A stretch of DNA of 61,110 bases from Peteryoungia wuzhouensis (GCF_003205195.1 NZ_QJRY01000013.1:299-61408); one strand, 5' to 3'. Shown: positions 34,722-43,619, numbered from the stretch's first letter. Notes: generated from the letters alone by a model not told the origin. Made by a program: numbers and translations.

Positions 34722-36320
34722 TCAGCCCCTGGCGGGCTTGATCTCGGCGAAGACAGTCACGGGCCGGAACTGGATTTTGGCATTGACCGGGATCTGCCCG
34801 GCGAGATCGAGATGGTATTCGGCGACCGTGCCGATGACCGGGTAACCGCCGGTCAAAGGATGGTCGGCGAGAAAGAGCACGGGCTGGCCGCTATGGGGCA
34901 CCTGGATCGCGCCGGTCGCCGTGCCCTCGCTCGGCAGCTCCGCTTTGTCCTTGCGCTCCAGCGCCTCCGGCCCTTCGATGCGAATGCCGACGCGGTTGGA
35001 CTGGGGGGTCACGGTGTAGAGCTGCGCACTCAGCGTCGCGATGCCATGTTCCGCGAACCAGTCGCTGCGCGGCCCCATGATCACGTCGAGCGTGACGGTC
35101 TCACCTGCTGCGGGAGAGTCGAAGGCGGGGGCCTCATCGAGCGACACTGGGGCCAGACCCTGGCCCTCTCCGATGCGCAGCTCCGTGCCCGCAACGACCG
35201 GGTCAGGTCCGACGACGGCCAGCGTGTCTGTGGAGGCGCTGCCGAGAACCGGCGTGACCTTGACCCCACCTCGGAAGGCGAGATAGCTGCGGGCACCCTT
35301 CGCCGCAAAGCCGAGGGTCACCACATCGCCCGCTTCAAGCGAGATCGGGCGATAGGTTTCGGCTTTGATCTCGCGGCCTTTGGCGTCGCGGATGGTGATC
35401 GGGCAGGGGGCACCGGTCAGCGCCATGACGGCCCGGCCAGACACCTCGAAAGAGAAGCCGCCCAGCGTGATTTCGAGAGCCGGGGTGCCGATCGGATTGC
35501 CCACGGCGCGGTTCGCCGCCTTGAAGGCGCCCTGGTCGAGCGCGCCGGATGCCGATACGCCCTGGCCGGTCTGGCCGAAGCGCCCAAGATCCTGGAAGAG
35601 AGCAGGCATCGGGGCAGCCAGTACGGTGACCGAGACGGCGCCGGAGGCCGCATCACCGGCGAGAACCGTCTCCGGCGCTGACGTCTCCGGGGTCGCGACC
35701 ACGGCGCGACGCGCCAGATCAACGAAGCGAACGCGGTAGCCGGGCTGGAACAATGCCGGCGGATCACGGGTCAGGTCCCACATCTTAAGCGGCGTCGTTC
35801 CGATGATCTGCCAGCCACCGGGGCTGTTCTGCGGATAGACGCCGGAAAATGCGCCAGCCAGCGCCACAGAGCCTGCCGGGATTTTCGTGCGCGGGCTTTG
35901 CCGGCGCGGAACCTGGAGGAGAGGATCACCGCCGACGAGATAGCCGAAGCCGGGGGCAAAGCCGCAAAATGCAACGGTGAAGGTGCTTTCGGTGTGACGG
36001 CGGATGACCTCCTCGACCGAAAGACCCGTCAGTTCGGCGACGTCGACGAGATCTTCTCCGTCGTACTGCACCGGTATCTCGACCAACATGTCGGAGGGTG
36101 CAATGCGGGCTGAAAGATCGCGCTCGGCGATGTTCGCGGCGAGACGCTCGGCCGACAGCCGGTCCGGCCGGAACCGGATCATCAACGTTCTTGCCGCCGG
36201 CACCATGTCCTCGATGCCATCGACAGGATCGGCCTCCAGCGAGGCAAACAGCGCCAGCGTCTCGTCGAGATCGGTGAGTTCGACAAGCAGGACGGTCAGG
36301 CTGACGGGCAGGAAACGCAT
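34722..36320 (-). CDS. fused PxpB-PxpC (KipI-KipA) 5-oxoprolinase / urea-amidolyase-like carboxyltransferase
   Basis: About 532 residues. The PxpB/KipI half (about 1-215) has TFTVAFCGFAPGFGYLVG and the lysine/serine-rich VPRRQSPRTKIPAGSVALAG. The PxpC/KipA half (about 230-532) begins VTVLAAPMPALFQDLGRFG and includes YLAFRGGVKVTPVLGS and RVGIRIEGPEAL. In E. coli separate PxpB and PxpC work with PxpA to hydrolyse 5-oxoproline to glutamate using ATP. Urea carboxylase uses the same fold to carry CO2 from biotin. The start at 36320, 7 bases after the DUF1445 stop, is preferred over 36395. Confidence 0.9.
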   Translation of the reverse strand: MRFLPVSLTVLLVELTDLDETLALFASLEADPVDGIEDMVPAARTLMIRFRPDRLSAERLAANIAERDLSARIAPSDMLVEIPVQYDGEDLVDVAELTGLSVEEVIRRHTESTFTVAFCGFAPGFGYLVGGDPLLQVPRRQSPRTKIPAGSVALAGAFSGVYPQNSPGGWQIIGTTPLKMWDLTRDPPALFQPGYRVRFVDLARRAVVATPETSAPETVLAGDAASGAVSVTVLAAPMPALFQDLGRFGQTGQGVSASGALDQGAFKAANRAVGNPIGTPALEITLGGFSFEVSGRAVMALTGAPCPITIRDAKGREIKAETYRPISLEAGDVVTLGFAAKGARSYLAFRGGVKVTPVLGSASTDTLAVVGPDPVVAGTELRIGEGQGLAPVSLDEAPAFDSPAAGETVTLDVIMGPRSDWFAEHGIATLSAQLYTVTPQSNRVGIRIEGPEALERKDKAELPSEGTATGAIQVPHSGQPVLFLADHPLTGGYPVIGTVAEYHLDLAGQIPVNAKIQFRPVTVFAEIKPARG

Positions 36321-36327
36321 GGGCACC

Positions 36328-37134
36328 TCAGGCGTGATAGGCGGAATCGGGAATATCCGTGATGAACATATGGCCAGGTGCATGGGTGATGGCAAAGGGC
36401 ACGCCCGATGCCATGACGGCAGCCTGGGGTGTCACGCCGCATGCCCAGAAGACCGGGACTTCGCCGGGCTCGATACGGACGGGATCGCCGAATTCCGGCT
36501 TCGCCAGATCGCGGATGCCGAGCTCTTGCGGTGAGCCGACATGCACGGGTGCGCCATGGACAGCCGGAAATCGGCCGGAGATGGTCGCGGCATCCGCCAC
36601 GCGGGATGCCGGGATCGGCCGCATCGAGACGACCATGTTGCCGTGCAGCCGGCCCGCCGGTCGGCAGGGGCGGTTGGTCAGGTACATGGGCACATTGGAC
36701 TTGTCGGTGATATGGCGGATTTCGATGCCGGCTTCCACCATCGGCGTCTCGAAGGTGAAGCTGCAACCGATCAGGAAACTGACGAGATCCGGGTGTTCGG
36801 CCCACGCTTTGGTCGCATCCGGTGTTTCCTCGGCAAGCTGGCTATCGCGCCAGATCCGGTAGAGCGGAAGATCTTTTCGCAGATCGGCGCCCGGCGCCAG
36901 AAGTGTGGCATGCGAGCCGGGATCGGAGACGTCGAGCACGGGGCAGGCCTTGGGGTTGCGCTGCGCATAAAGCAGAAAATCGAAGGCCCAGTCACGGGGA
37001 AGCACGATCATATTGGCCTGGGTGAAACCCGGCGCCACGCCCGACGTTGGGGCAACCTCGCCGGCACGATAGCTTTCGCGGGCAAGGCGGGCCGGTGTGG
37101 CGTCGACATGACGGAGGTGGTCGAGTGCGATCAT
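36328..37134 (-). CDS. DUF1445 putative hydro-lyase, D-glutamate cyclase-like
   Basis: 268 residues, the standard length for DUF1445 (YcsI) proteins. Family segments include GVAPGFTQANMIVLPRDWAFDFLLYAQRN, FLIGCSFTFE, YLTNRPCRPAGRLHGNMVVSMRPI and a C-terminal VFWACGVTPQAAVM ... ITHAPGHMFITD. The mitochondrial relative is D-glutamate cyclase, which makes 5-oxo-D-proline from D-glutamate. In this operon that would feed the oxoprolinase proteins next to it. It lies between pxpA and pxpBC with short gaps. Confidence 0.88.
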   Translation of the reverse strand: MIALDHLRHVDATPARLARESYRAGEVAPTSGVAPGFTQANMIVLPRDWAFDFLLYAQRNPKACPVLDVSDPGSHATLLAPGADLRKDLPLYRIWRDSQLAEETPDATKAWAEHPDLVSFLIGCSFTFETPMVEAGIEIRHITDKSNVPMYLTNRPCRPAGRLHGNMVVSMRPIPASRVADAATISGRFPAVHGAPVHVGSPQELGIRDLAKPEFGDPVRIEPGEVPVFWACGVTPQAAVMASGVPFAITHAPGHMFITDIPDSAYHA

Positions 37135-37167
37135 GACTATGCTCCAGACGATGTTCGGGCGATGGTG

Positions 37168-37932
37168 TCAGGCTTTCAGGAAGGAGCGGACTGCGATTCC
37201 ATCGGTCTCGAAAGCGCGGCGGATTTCGCGGGCAATCGCAACGGCGCTTGGGCTATCGCCATGCACGCAGATCGATTGCGCATCGACCTTGATCGTCGAA
37301 CCGTCGATCGCCTCCAGCGTGCCCTCGCGGGCAAGCTGCAGCATGCGTCGGGCAATGAGGTCAGAATCATGCAGAACGGATCCGGCTTCGCGGCGCGACA
37401 CCAGTTCGCCGCCTGGGGTATAGGCCCGGTCGGCAAAGGCTTCCGCGACGGTCTTGAGACCGGATTTTTGTGCAAGCGCGAGGATCGGGGCGCCGGCAAG
37501 GCCCATCAGCACCAGGTTTGGATCGATGGCCTTTATGCCGTCGATGACGGCCTGGCCCTGCTTCGGATCATGGGCGATGCGGTTGTAGAGCGCGCCATGC
37601 GGCTTGACATAGCCGACGGTGACGCCGGCGGCAGCCGCCACGCCCTTGATCGCGCCGATCTGGTAGATGACGTCGGCGGTGAGTTCCGCCGAGGTCACAT
37701 CCATGTCGCGCCGGCCGAAGCCGACGCGATCGGGATAGGAGACATGCGCTCCAATCGAGACACCCTCTTTGGCCGCCGCTTGCACGGTCTTCAGGATGCC
37801 GAGCGGATCGCCCGCATGGAAACCGCAGGCGACATTCGCGCTGGAGACGATCGAGAGCATGGCTTCGTCGTCGCCCATGGCCCACGCGCCGTAGCTCTCG
37901 CCAAGGTCGCTGTTGAGATCGATGGCAGTCAT
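37168..37932 (-). CDS. pxpA: 5-oxoprolinase subunit A (LamB/YcsF family)
   Basis: 254 residues, the usual length. It shows the conserved NSDLGESYGAWAMGDDEAML start, SSANVACGFHAGDP, IGAHVSYPDRVGFGRR, VKPHGALYNRIA and AEAFADRAYTPGGELVSR. PxpA opens the ring of activated 5-oxoproline to give glutamate with PxpB and PxpC. A GGAGGAAG ribosome site precedes the ATG. It is second in the operon, after the NRAMP-like carrier. Confidence 0.94.
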   Translation of the reverse strand: MTAIDLNSDLGESYGAWAMGDDEAMLSIVSSANVACGFHAGDPLGILKTVQAAAKEGVSIGAHVSYPDRVGFGRRDMDVTSAELTADVIYQIGAIKGVAAAAGVTVGYVKPHGALYNRIAHDPKQGQAVIDGIKAIDPNLVLMGLAGAPILALAQKSGLKTVAEAFADRAYTPGGELVSRREAGSVLHDSDLIARRMLQLAREGTLEAIDGSTIKVDAQSICVHGDSPSAVAIAREIRRAFETDGIAVRSFLKA

Positions 37933-37965
37933 GTCTTCCTCCCTCGTTTGGGTTAGCCTTGCCGA

Positions 37966-39225
37966 TCAGGCGCCGATCAGAAGGGCAAAGATCGGACCGA
38001 TCGACTTGTAGCCCATGTACCAGGTCAGCGCACAAGTAAGCACCCCGAGCACCAGCAGCCAGCGCGGGTACCGATAGCCACCCATCAGGTCAGAGCGCGC
38101 CCAGGCGGCATAGATGAAGATCGAGAGGCCGATCGGAAGGATGAGACCGTTGAGGCCACCAACGAAGACCAGCATCTGAGCCGGCGGGGTGGTGATGACG
38201 ACGTAGAAGAACAGCGAGACGGCGATGAAAATCACGGTCGCGATGTTGCGGGCGCGTTCGCTGATGTCCTGCTTGAACACGGTGATGAAGGACACAGAGG
38301 TATAGGCGGCCCCGATCACTGACGTGATGGCGGCGAACCAGAGCACGGCGCCGAAGATGCGATAGCCAACGTCGCCTGCGGCTGCCTGGAAGGCCTGGGC
38401 GGCCGGGTTTGCACCCTTGCCCGAGATATCGATGACAACACCGGAGGCGACCACGCCGAGGATGGCGAGGAAGAGCACGTAGCGCATCAGGCCGGTCACC
38501 GCGATGCCGGTCAGCGCCGCGCGGTTGACGGCACCGAGGTTTTCGATGCCGACGGTGCCCTTGTCGAGCAGGCGATGGGCGCCGGAATAGGTGATGTAGC
38601 CTCCGACCGTGCCGCCGACGATGGTGGTGATCGTCGCGAAATCGATCGTGCTGGGCAGGAAGGTCTGGAACAGGGCGTCGCCGACCGGCGGCTGCGAGAC
38701 GATCGCCACATAAAACGTCAGCAGGATCATCGCGATACCGGCAACGACGATCAGGCGGTCAACAGCCAAGCCAGCGCGTTTGGAGGTGAAGATGCCGATT
38801 GCGATCAGGGCGCTGATCGCGCCGCCCCATTTGGGGTCCATGCCCAGCATGGCATTGAGGCCGAGACCTGAACCACCGATATTGCCGATGTTGAAGAACA
38901 GCCCGCCGATGATCACGAGCACGGCGAGGACATAACCTGTGCCGGGGATCGCGGCATTGGCTATGTCGGATGCCCGCATCTTCGTCAGCGTCACGATCCT
39001 CCAGATGTTCAGCTGGACGACGAAGTCGATCAGGATCGAGGCGAGGATGGCAAAGGCGAAGGCTGAGCCGAGTTTTGTCGTGAAGGTTGCGGTCTGCGTG
39101 ATGAAGCCTGGTCCAATGGCGGACGTCGCCATCAGGAAGATGGCGGCGACGAGGGCTGCCCGTCGCGATTTGACGGACATGCCGCCCGGTCCGGCGCTCA
39201 CCGGCGCTGTCGAATTCTGTTCCAT
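37966..39225 (-). CDS. NRAMP-related carrier lacking the metal-binding motifs (YcsG-like)
   Basis: 419 residues with about eleven membrane helices and an NRAMP-like frame (ATSAIGPGFITQTATFTTKLG). True NRAMP metal carriers have Asp-Pro-Gly-Asn in helix 1 and Met-Pro-His in helix 6; here the places read TATFTTK and GGTVGGYITYSGAH, so metal transport is unlikely. Bacillus subtilis has a similar protein, YcsG, beside the homologues of PxpA, DUF1445 and PxpBC. As first gene of the operon it probably imports 5-oxoproline, D-glutamate or a related amide; that is inferred. Confidence 0.85.
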   Translation of the reverse strand: MEQNSTAPVSAGPGGMSVKSRRAALVAAIFLMATSAIGPGFITQTATFTTKLGSAFAFAILASILIDFVVQLNIWRIVTLTKMRASDIANAAIPGTGYVLAVLVIIGGLFFNIGNIGGSGLGLNAMLGMDPKWGGAISALIAIGIFTSKRAGLAVDRLIVVAGIAMILLTFYVAIVSQPPVGDALFQTFLPSTIDFATITTIVGGTVGGYITYSGAHRLLDKGTVGIENLGAVNRAALTGIAVTGLMRYVLFLAILGVVASGVVIDISGKGANPAAQAFQAAAGDVGYRIFGAVLWFAAITSVIGAAYTSVSFITVFKQDISERARNIATVIFIAVSLFFYVVITTPPAQMLVFVGGLNGLILPIGLSIFIYAAWARSDLMGGYRYPRWLLVLGVLTCALTWYMGYKSIGPIFALLIGA

Positions 39226-39571
39226 GTTACCCTCTCCGTGGATCTTGCGCCGGTTGCTCCGGCAGACTTGATGATCGACTGGCCTCAGCGTCGCCGCGTT
39301 TCACAATTCTGTCAATATTGTTCAACGATAATTCTTTATCGTTCTACTAAAATGATGAAATGTTGAGCAAAATGTCGGAATTCTGGACGCCTTCGACCTT
39401 GTTTCGGACATTTTTTGATCCTGTCACGCCCTGCAGTTGCCGCCAGTCGGGCTTTGGACAATAAGGCAGACGCGCCTTTTGACATTTGATGCGTTGGCAG
39501 GGCGGCGCAGAACACAGCTTGTCGGAACGCCTGGCGGGCGGCGATCGACAGGGGCCTGGGCAACGGCCGGA
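39226..39571. other. divergent regulatory gap
   Basis: 346 bases between the pxp operon and the GntR gene. The AT-rich centre (about 39300-39375) has the operator-like repeat above and probably the promoter of the operon. The open frame running on from 39437 to the GntR start does not look like protein. Nothing else was recognised. Confidence 0.5.
39324..39343. promoter_or_regulatory. perfect inverted repeat between the pxp operon and its GntR gene
   Basis: AACGATAA (39324-39331) and TTATCGTT (39336-39343) are perfect 8-base arms with a 4-base spacer, inside an AT-rich stretch about 100 bases upstream of the NRAMP-like gene. Outer sequences TTGTTCAAC and GTTGAGCAA are also nearly symmetric. 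Likely operator for the divergent GntR regulator. Confidence 0.6.
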
Positions 39572-40240
39572 ATGGGAACAGGAATGGCAGAAGCGGACAC
39601 GACGGCGGCACTTGCGCCGAGACTTGCGGAGGAGATCCGCGACAAGCTGATCCGCGGCGAGTTGAAGCCGGGTCAGCGGCTGTCGGAGGCGGCGCTGAGC
39701 GCCGACCTCGACGTGTCGCGCAATTCACTGCGCGAGGCCTTCCGTTTGCTCACCAAGGAAGGCCTGCTGCGTCACGAGCCCAATCGCGGCGTCTTCGTTG
39801 CCACTCCGAGCATGGCTTCGATCATCGACATCTATCGGGTGCGCCGCATGATCGAGTGCCGGGCGCTGGCGGATGCCTATCCCAATCATCCGGCCGCCAT
39901 GCGCATGCGGGCCGCCGTGGACCGGGCCCGCATCGCACGACAGGCAGGAGACTGGGGGACTGTCGGCAGCGAGAACATGAAGTTCCATTCGGCTATCGTC
40001 GAGCTTGCAGACAGCAGCCGACTGAGTGCCTTTTATGCCCAGATCGCCGCAGAACTGCGCTTGAGCTTCGGACTGCTCGATGACCCGGAATTGCTCCACG
40101 CACCCTATGTCGAACTCAACGCGTCGATCCTCGACCTATTGGAAACCGGGCATCCGAAAGAGGCGGCGGCGGCGCTTGAAGCCTATCTTGCCCAGTCTGA
40201 GCGGACCGTCCTGGCGGCTTTTTCCCGCATGGCGACCTGA
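39572..40240 (+). CDS. GntR/FadR-type regulator (FCD domain)
   Basis: About 222 residues. The N-terminal winged helix has APRLAEEIRDKLIRGELKPGQRLSEAALSADLDVSRNSLREAFRLLTKEGLL and the wing PNRGVFVATPS. The helical FCD effector domain follows with metal-ligand-like residues in FHSAIVELADSSRL. Such proteins bind small acids. It is divergent from the pxp-like operon and is its likely regulator. The start is uncertain between 39572 and 39584; an in-frame ATG at 39437 adds residues with no family match. Confidence 0.87.
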   Translation: MGTGMAEADTTAALAPRLAEEIRDKLIRGELKPGQRLSEAALSADLDVSRNSLREAFRLLTKEGLLRHEPNRGVFVATPSMASIIDIYRVRRMIECRALADAYPNHPAAMRMRAAVDRARIARQAGDWGTVGSENMKFHSAIVELADSSRLSAFYAQIAAELRLSFGLLDDPELLHAPYVELNASILDLLETGHPKEAAAALEAYLAQSERTVLAAFSRMAT

Positions 40241-40287
40241 AGGTACTTAAGGGCGCAACTGCGTCTCGAGCATCGCGTTTACGTCCG

Positions 40288-40797
40288 CTATGTCGCTGGA
40301 GATCCGGATTCCGCCATGGTTGCGGCTTCCTTGAAACGTGCCTCGAATTCCAGGCGAAGCGCGCGGCGGATGTCGGCGGCGCGCTGGCGGCGTTTACGCA
40401 CTTCCGTCTTGGCTTCATAGGGTGGCACCGCAGTGGGGCGTCCCTCGGCATCCACGGCGACCATGGTAAAATAACAGGAATTCGTGTGCCGGCGCTCGCC
40501 GGTGCGAATGTTCTCTGCTTCGACCCGAATGCCGATTTCCATCGAGGTGCGGCCTGCGTGATTGATCGAGGCTCGGAACGTCACGAGTTCGCCGACATGG
40601 ATGGGCTGGCGGAAGACCACCTGGTCCACCGAAAGGGTCACGGCATATTGTTGAGAGTAACGCGAAGCGCAGGAATAGGCGACGCGGTCGAGCAGGTTCA
40701 ACAAGGCACCGCCATGCACCTTGCCGGAAAAGTTTGCCATGTCGGGTGTCATCAACACCACCATTTCCAGCTGGCTCGTGTCATGCGTCTGTTCCAT
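40288..40797 (-). CDS. acyl-CoA thioesterase, hotdog fold
   Basis: 169 residues. MVVLMTPDMANFSGKVHGGALLNLLDRVAYSCASRYS is the hotdog helix with the active-site aspartate of YciA/ACOT-type thioesterases, followed by VVFRQPIHVGELVTFRASINHAGRTSMEIGIRVEAENI. It would hydrolyse acyl-CoA esters in the cytoplasm. It is convergent with the GntR gene and stands alone. The C-terminal 40 residues are charged and probably helical. Confidence 0.9.
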   Translation of the reverse strand: MEQTHDTSQLEMVVLMTPDMANFSGKVHGGALLNLLDRVAYSCASRYSQQYAVTLSVDQVVFRQPIHVGELVTFRASINHAGRTSMEIGIRVEAENIRTGERRHTNSCYFTMVAVDAEGRPTAVPPYEAKTEVRKRRQRAADIRRALRLEFEARFKEAATMAESGSPAT

Positions 40798-40896
40798 CGG
40801 TGGCCTTTCAAGCGCTTTGGTGTGTTCCGGAACAGGCTAGCGGCGGCGAGGGACTTTTCCTAGCCCAATGGCTGGTCGGCTCTCTCCCGCGGTGTG

Positions 40897-41742
40897 TCAT
40901 GCGCGATGACTGCGGTGTCTCAGCGCCTGATCTGCGGCTTCGGCGATCCATCCCCAGAAGGCGAGGTGAAAGCTGCGCACATCGGAAAGCATGCGAGGGG
41001 TAAGGGCCACGCGGTGCGAATGGCGGTTCTGCAGGACGAGCCCTTCCGCTTCGGCCGCATTGATGACGTTGCGCAGGTGGGAATGGGAAATGCCGAGTTG
41101 GCTCGCCAGATATCGGGATTCAAGCGCGAACCAGCGATCGCCGTCGAGGTCATTGCTGCTGTAGTGCGCGCGCAGCAGGGCAAGCGCCATGCGGTCGCCG
41201 CAGTCAAATTCATCGAACCATGCCCATGCGCCGGGCTGCTTCAAGGCAGACCGCGTGCGCTCCAGGATCGGACGTGCCGAGGCAATGAAGGCGACGGCGA
41301 AATCCTCGTCCGCGCGCAGGCGTCGGGCATTGCCATCTGGCAGAAGCCCCGCAACCTCGGCGCAGGTCATGTGATGAGAGAGCCACGTCGTCAGACCGTC
41401 AATCAGCGGTGTCTTTGCCGCCAGAAGCTTGGCGCGCCTGTCGTCTGCGTTCGGGATCGTCTCGACGAAACCTGCGACTTTCAGCAGGGCGAAAAACGCC
41501 GATAGTGTGCGGGACGCGCCCATTTCCTCTTGGATCTGCGTCAGCGTAGGCCGGGCGGCAAGGCCCAGCTCTGCCTCGCAATGCATGACAGCCAAGAGAC
41601 CGGCCGCATGAGATTGGAGATTGCGTCCGAAGATCTTGTTCACCAGCCGCTCGCCGAGATGCATCGGCAGAATGCTGGTGGTGCAATGGCGGATTGCCTC
41701 CTCATAGGCTTGGTCCGTCAGTCTCGCCCGCAATGCATCCAT
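40897..41742 (-). CDS. winged-helix protein, uncharacterised regulator
   Basis: About 281 residues from the ATG at 41742; the same frame stays open to 41862. Two stretches look like winged helices: RPTLTQIQEEMGASRTLSAFFALLKVAGFVETIPNADDRRAK (MarR-like) and RYLASQLGISHSHLRNVINAAEAEGLVLQNRHSHRVALTP. The protein may thus hold two DNA-binding domains in tandem. I do not recognise a named family. No operon partner is evident. Confidence 0.65.
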   Translation of the reverse strand: MDALRARLTDQAYEEAIRHCTTSILPMHLGERLVNKIFGRNLQSHAAGLLAVMHCEAELGLAARPTLTQIQEEMGASRTLSAFFALLKVAGFVETIPNADDRRAKLLAAKTPLIDGLTTWLSHHMTCAEVAGLLPDGNARRLRADEDFAVAFIASARPILERTRSALKQPGAWAWFDEFDCGDRMALALLRAHYSSNDLDGDRWFALESRYLASQLGISHSHLRNVINAAEAEGLVLQNRHSHRVALTPRMLSDVRSFHLAFWGWIAEAADQALRHRSHRA

Positions 41743-41945
41743 GGCCGTTCTCTGTCCCGCTCGCTCCGCCTCTTTGTAGCATGATGAGACGGTTTCCGCT
41801 GTGACGGTCGACAGGATACCGCCACGAATACAAGCTCTGAGGTCCCTGTTGCAGTGAGGCAACTTGTGGGTTGCCTATACCGATCTTTAACAGGCCCTTG
41901 AGATAGTGCCGCCGATCAGACTTGGCGCACCAGAACGGAAGGCCC

Positions 41946-43130
41946 ATGATGACCTCCCTTGCAACAACGGCTTCCGCCGATGTCTCGACGCGTTTTGCAG
42001 CCCGTCGCCATGATGACTTGACGGCACTGGAACACCATTGGCGCCAGCTCGAAACCACCGGCACGCTGTCGGCATTCCAGCGCTTCGACTGGCTGAAGGC
42101 AATCGATGCCCATCTTGTGCGTCCTCGCGGTGACCATGCCTTCGTCATCGAGGTCAACGACAAGGTCTCCGGTGACGGACTCATGCTGCTGCCCCTCGTT
42201 CTCAAGAAGGGGCGGATCCACAATCGCATCGAATTTCTCGGTTCCGAAGTCAGCGACATCAGCGCGGCAATTCTGTCTCCCGGCTATGAAATGCCGGGGG
42301 AGGCAGGGGCACTCCTTTGGCAGGCGATTGCCACTGCATTGCCGACGGCAGATCTGGTGCAGATCGGTCAGATTACCCAGACTGTCCAGGGGCGGCCCAA
42401 TCCGCTCGCGAGCCTGCCGGGGCTGACGCTCTCGCCGAAAAAGAGTTTCGATGTCGCCATGGAAGGGGACCCGGAGACAGTTGTCGACCGTCTGGTGAAC
42501 AATCAGACGCGGCGGATCCTCAAGACGTCGGCACGGCGAATGGCCGAGCGCGGTGTGGTAAGATTTCTGGCGGCGACGACACAGGACGACGTAAACACCT
42601 TGCTGCGCGTCATGGTCGAGCAGCGCTTTGCGCGTTTTCGTGAACTCGGACGCTTCGATCACCTGACGGAGCCGGGCGTCGAGGAATGTTACCGAACGGC
42701 CGCCCTTGCAAGCCTCGACGGACGCGGGCCGGCTCAGGTCTTTGGCCTTGCCGTCGACGATATCTGGATCGCCACGACCTATACGCTCATCCACGGGAAC
42801 ACCATTCACCTGACGATCGTCACAATGGCCGGGGGCGAGTGGCAGCCCTGTTCACCCGGCATGGCTATCCTGGCCCGCTATATGCGCTGGGCTCGGGAAA
42901 AGGGGCTGACCGTGATGGATTTCTCGGTTGGGGACATGGCCTACAAGAGTGGATTTGGCGGCCAGGCGCGCGATCTCTACAGTCTCTCTGTGCCACTGAC
43001 GGGGAAGGGAAGTGCGATCCACTTCTCCGAAGGACTGGTGAGCGGGTTGAAGCAGCAGGTGAAGAGTAACCCTGCATTGTCTGCATATGCGCGGACTGCC
43101 TTGCGCCAGCTCAGAAATATGCGGCGATAG
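41946..43130 (+). CDS. CelD/BcsL-type GNAT acyltransferase
   Basis: About 394 residues. The N-terminus has the BcsL/CelD pattern LEHHWRQLETTGTLSAFQRFDWLKAI and the C-terminal part the GNAT/FemAB-like core (AQVFGLAVDDIWIATTYTLIHGN ... MAILARYMRWAREKGLTVMDFSVGDMAYKSGFG). Relatives are annotated as acetyltransferases of cellulose or polysaccharide synthesis. No polysaccharide genes are adjacent, so the substrate is open. Start at 41946 with GGAAGG; an earlier in-frame ATG at 41922 lacks a site. Confidence 0.82.
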   Translation: MMTSLATTASADVSTRFAARRHDDLTALEHHWRQLETTGTLSAFQRFDWLKAIDAHLVRPRGDHAFVIEVNDKVSGDGLMLLPLVLKKGRIHNRIEFLGSEVSDISAAILSPGYEMPGEAGALLWQAIATALPTADLVQIGQITQTVQGRPNPLASLPGLTLSPKKSFDVAMEGDPETVVDRLVNNQTRRILKTSARRMAERGVVRFLAATTQDDVNTLLRVMVEQRFARFRELGRFDHLTEPGVEECYRTAALASLDGRGPAQVFGLAVDDIWIATTYTLIHGNTIHLTIVTMAGGEWQPCSPGMAILARYMRWAREKGLTVMDFSVGDMAYKSGFGGQARDLYSLSVPLTGKGSAIHFSEGLVSGLKQQVKSNPALSAYARTALRQLRNMRR

Positions 43131-43328
43131 GGCCTGCTCGCCTCGATTTTTACGAGTAAACGGACCCTTTGCGGCGAGACAAAAAAAGTCACCAATTTTG
43201 GCCGATGTTTTCGCTTGCATCGAAGATTGTTATAGACAGCAGCGACCTTGGCAAAGTAGCTCTGGAGGTGATCTGCACACCAAATATGACGTGCAGGTGC
43301 AACTGCTGTTTGCTGCCGGAGTTCTGCC

Positions 43329-43619
43329 TTGCCACTTTATTACATGCATGTGATCGAAGACGGCGAACGTCTCCTCGACGTCGAAGGCACCGAGAGTTCC
43401 GACATTGATACGGCGCGAGCCGTCGCTATTCGCGGTATCCGCAGCGTCGTTGCCGAATCCTTCTCCACGGGTGAGCCCTGCAGCATAGCTGCCGTCGAGA
43501 TTTGTGACGAAGACGGCAACCTGCTGCTTCCTGTGACCGTCGCCGAAGCCGTCGAGACGCCTCTCAAGCGGTTGCTGTCGATCGTCCAAACCAGCGCGCA
43601 AGGTCCCTCCGAGACCTGA
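43329..43619 (+). CDS. DUF6894-type small protein, TTG start
   Basis: 96 residues. PLYYMHVIEDGERLLDVEGTESSDIDTARAVAIRGIRSVVAE is the typical pattern of the small DUF6894 proteins abundant in rhizobia. The function is unknown. The first codon is TTG at 43329 with GGAG 7 bases before. The only in-frame ATG (43344) would cut off the conserved first strand. Confidence 0.75.
   Translation: MPLYYMHVIEDGERLLDVEGTESSDIDTARAVAIRGIRSVVAESFSTGEPCSIAAVEICDEDGNLLLPVTVAEAVETPLKRLLSIVQTSAQGPSET

Noticed and set aside
33013..34845. 610-codon open frame antisense to the biotin carboxylase gene
   Set aside because: The opposite strand has a complete carboxylase with all motifs; long antisense frames are common in GC-rich genes.
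36541..37956. 471-codon open frame antisense to DUF1445 and pxpA
   Set aside because: It spans two real genes and their gap on the other strand and shows no protein family features.
37966..39225. Calling the NRAMP-like gene a manganese transporter (mntH)
   Set aside because: Both metal-binding motifs are missing and the operon concerns 5-oxoproline.
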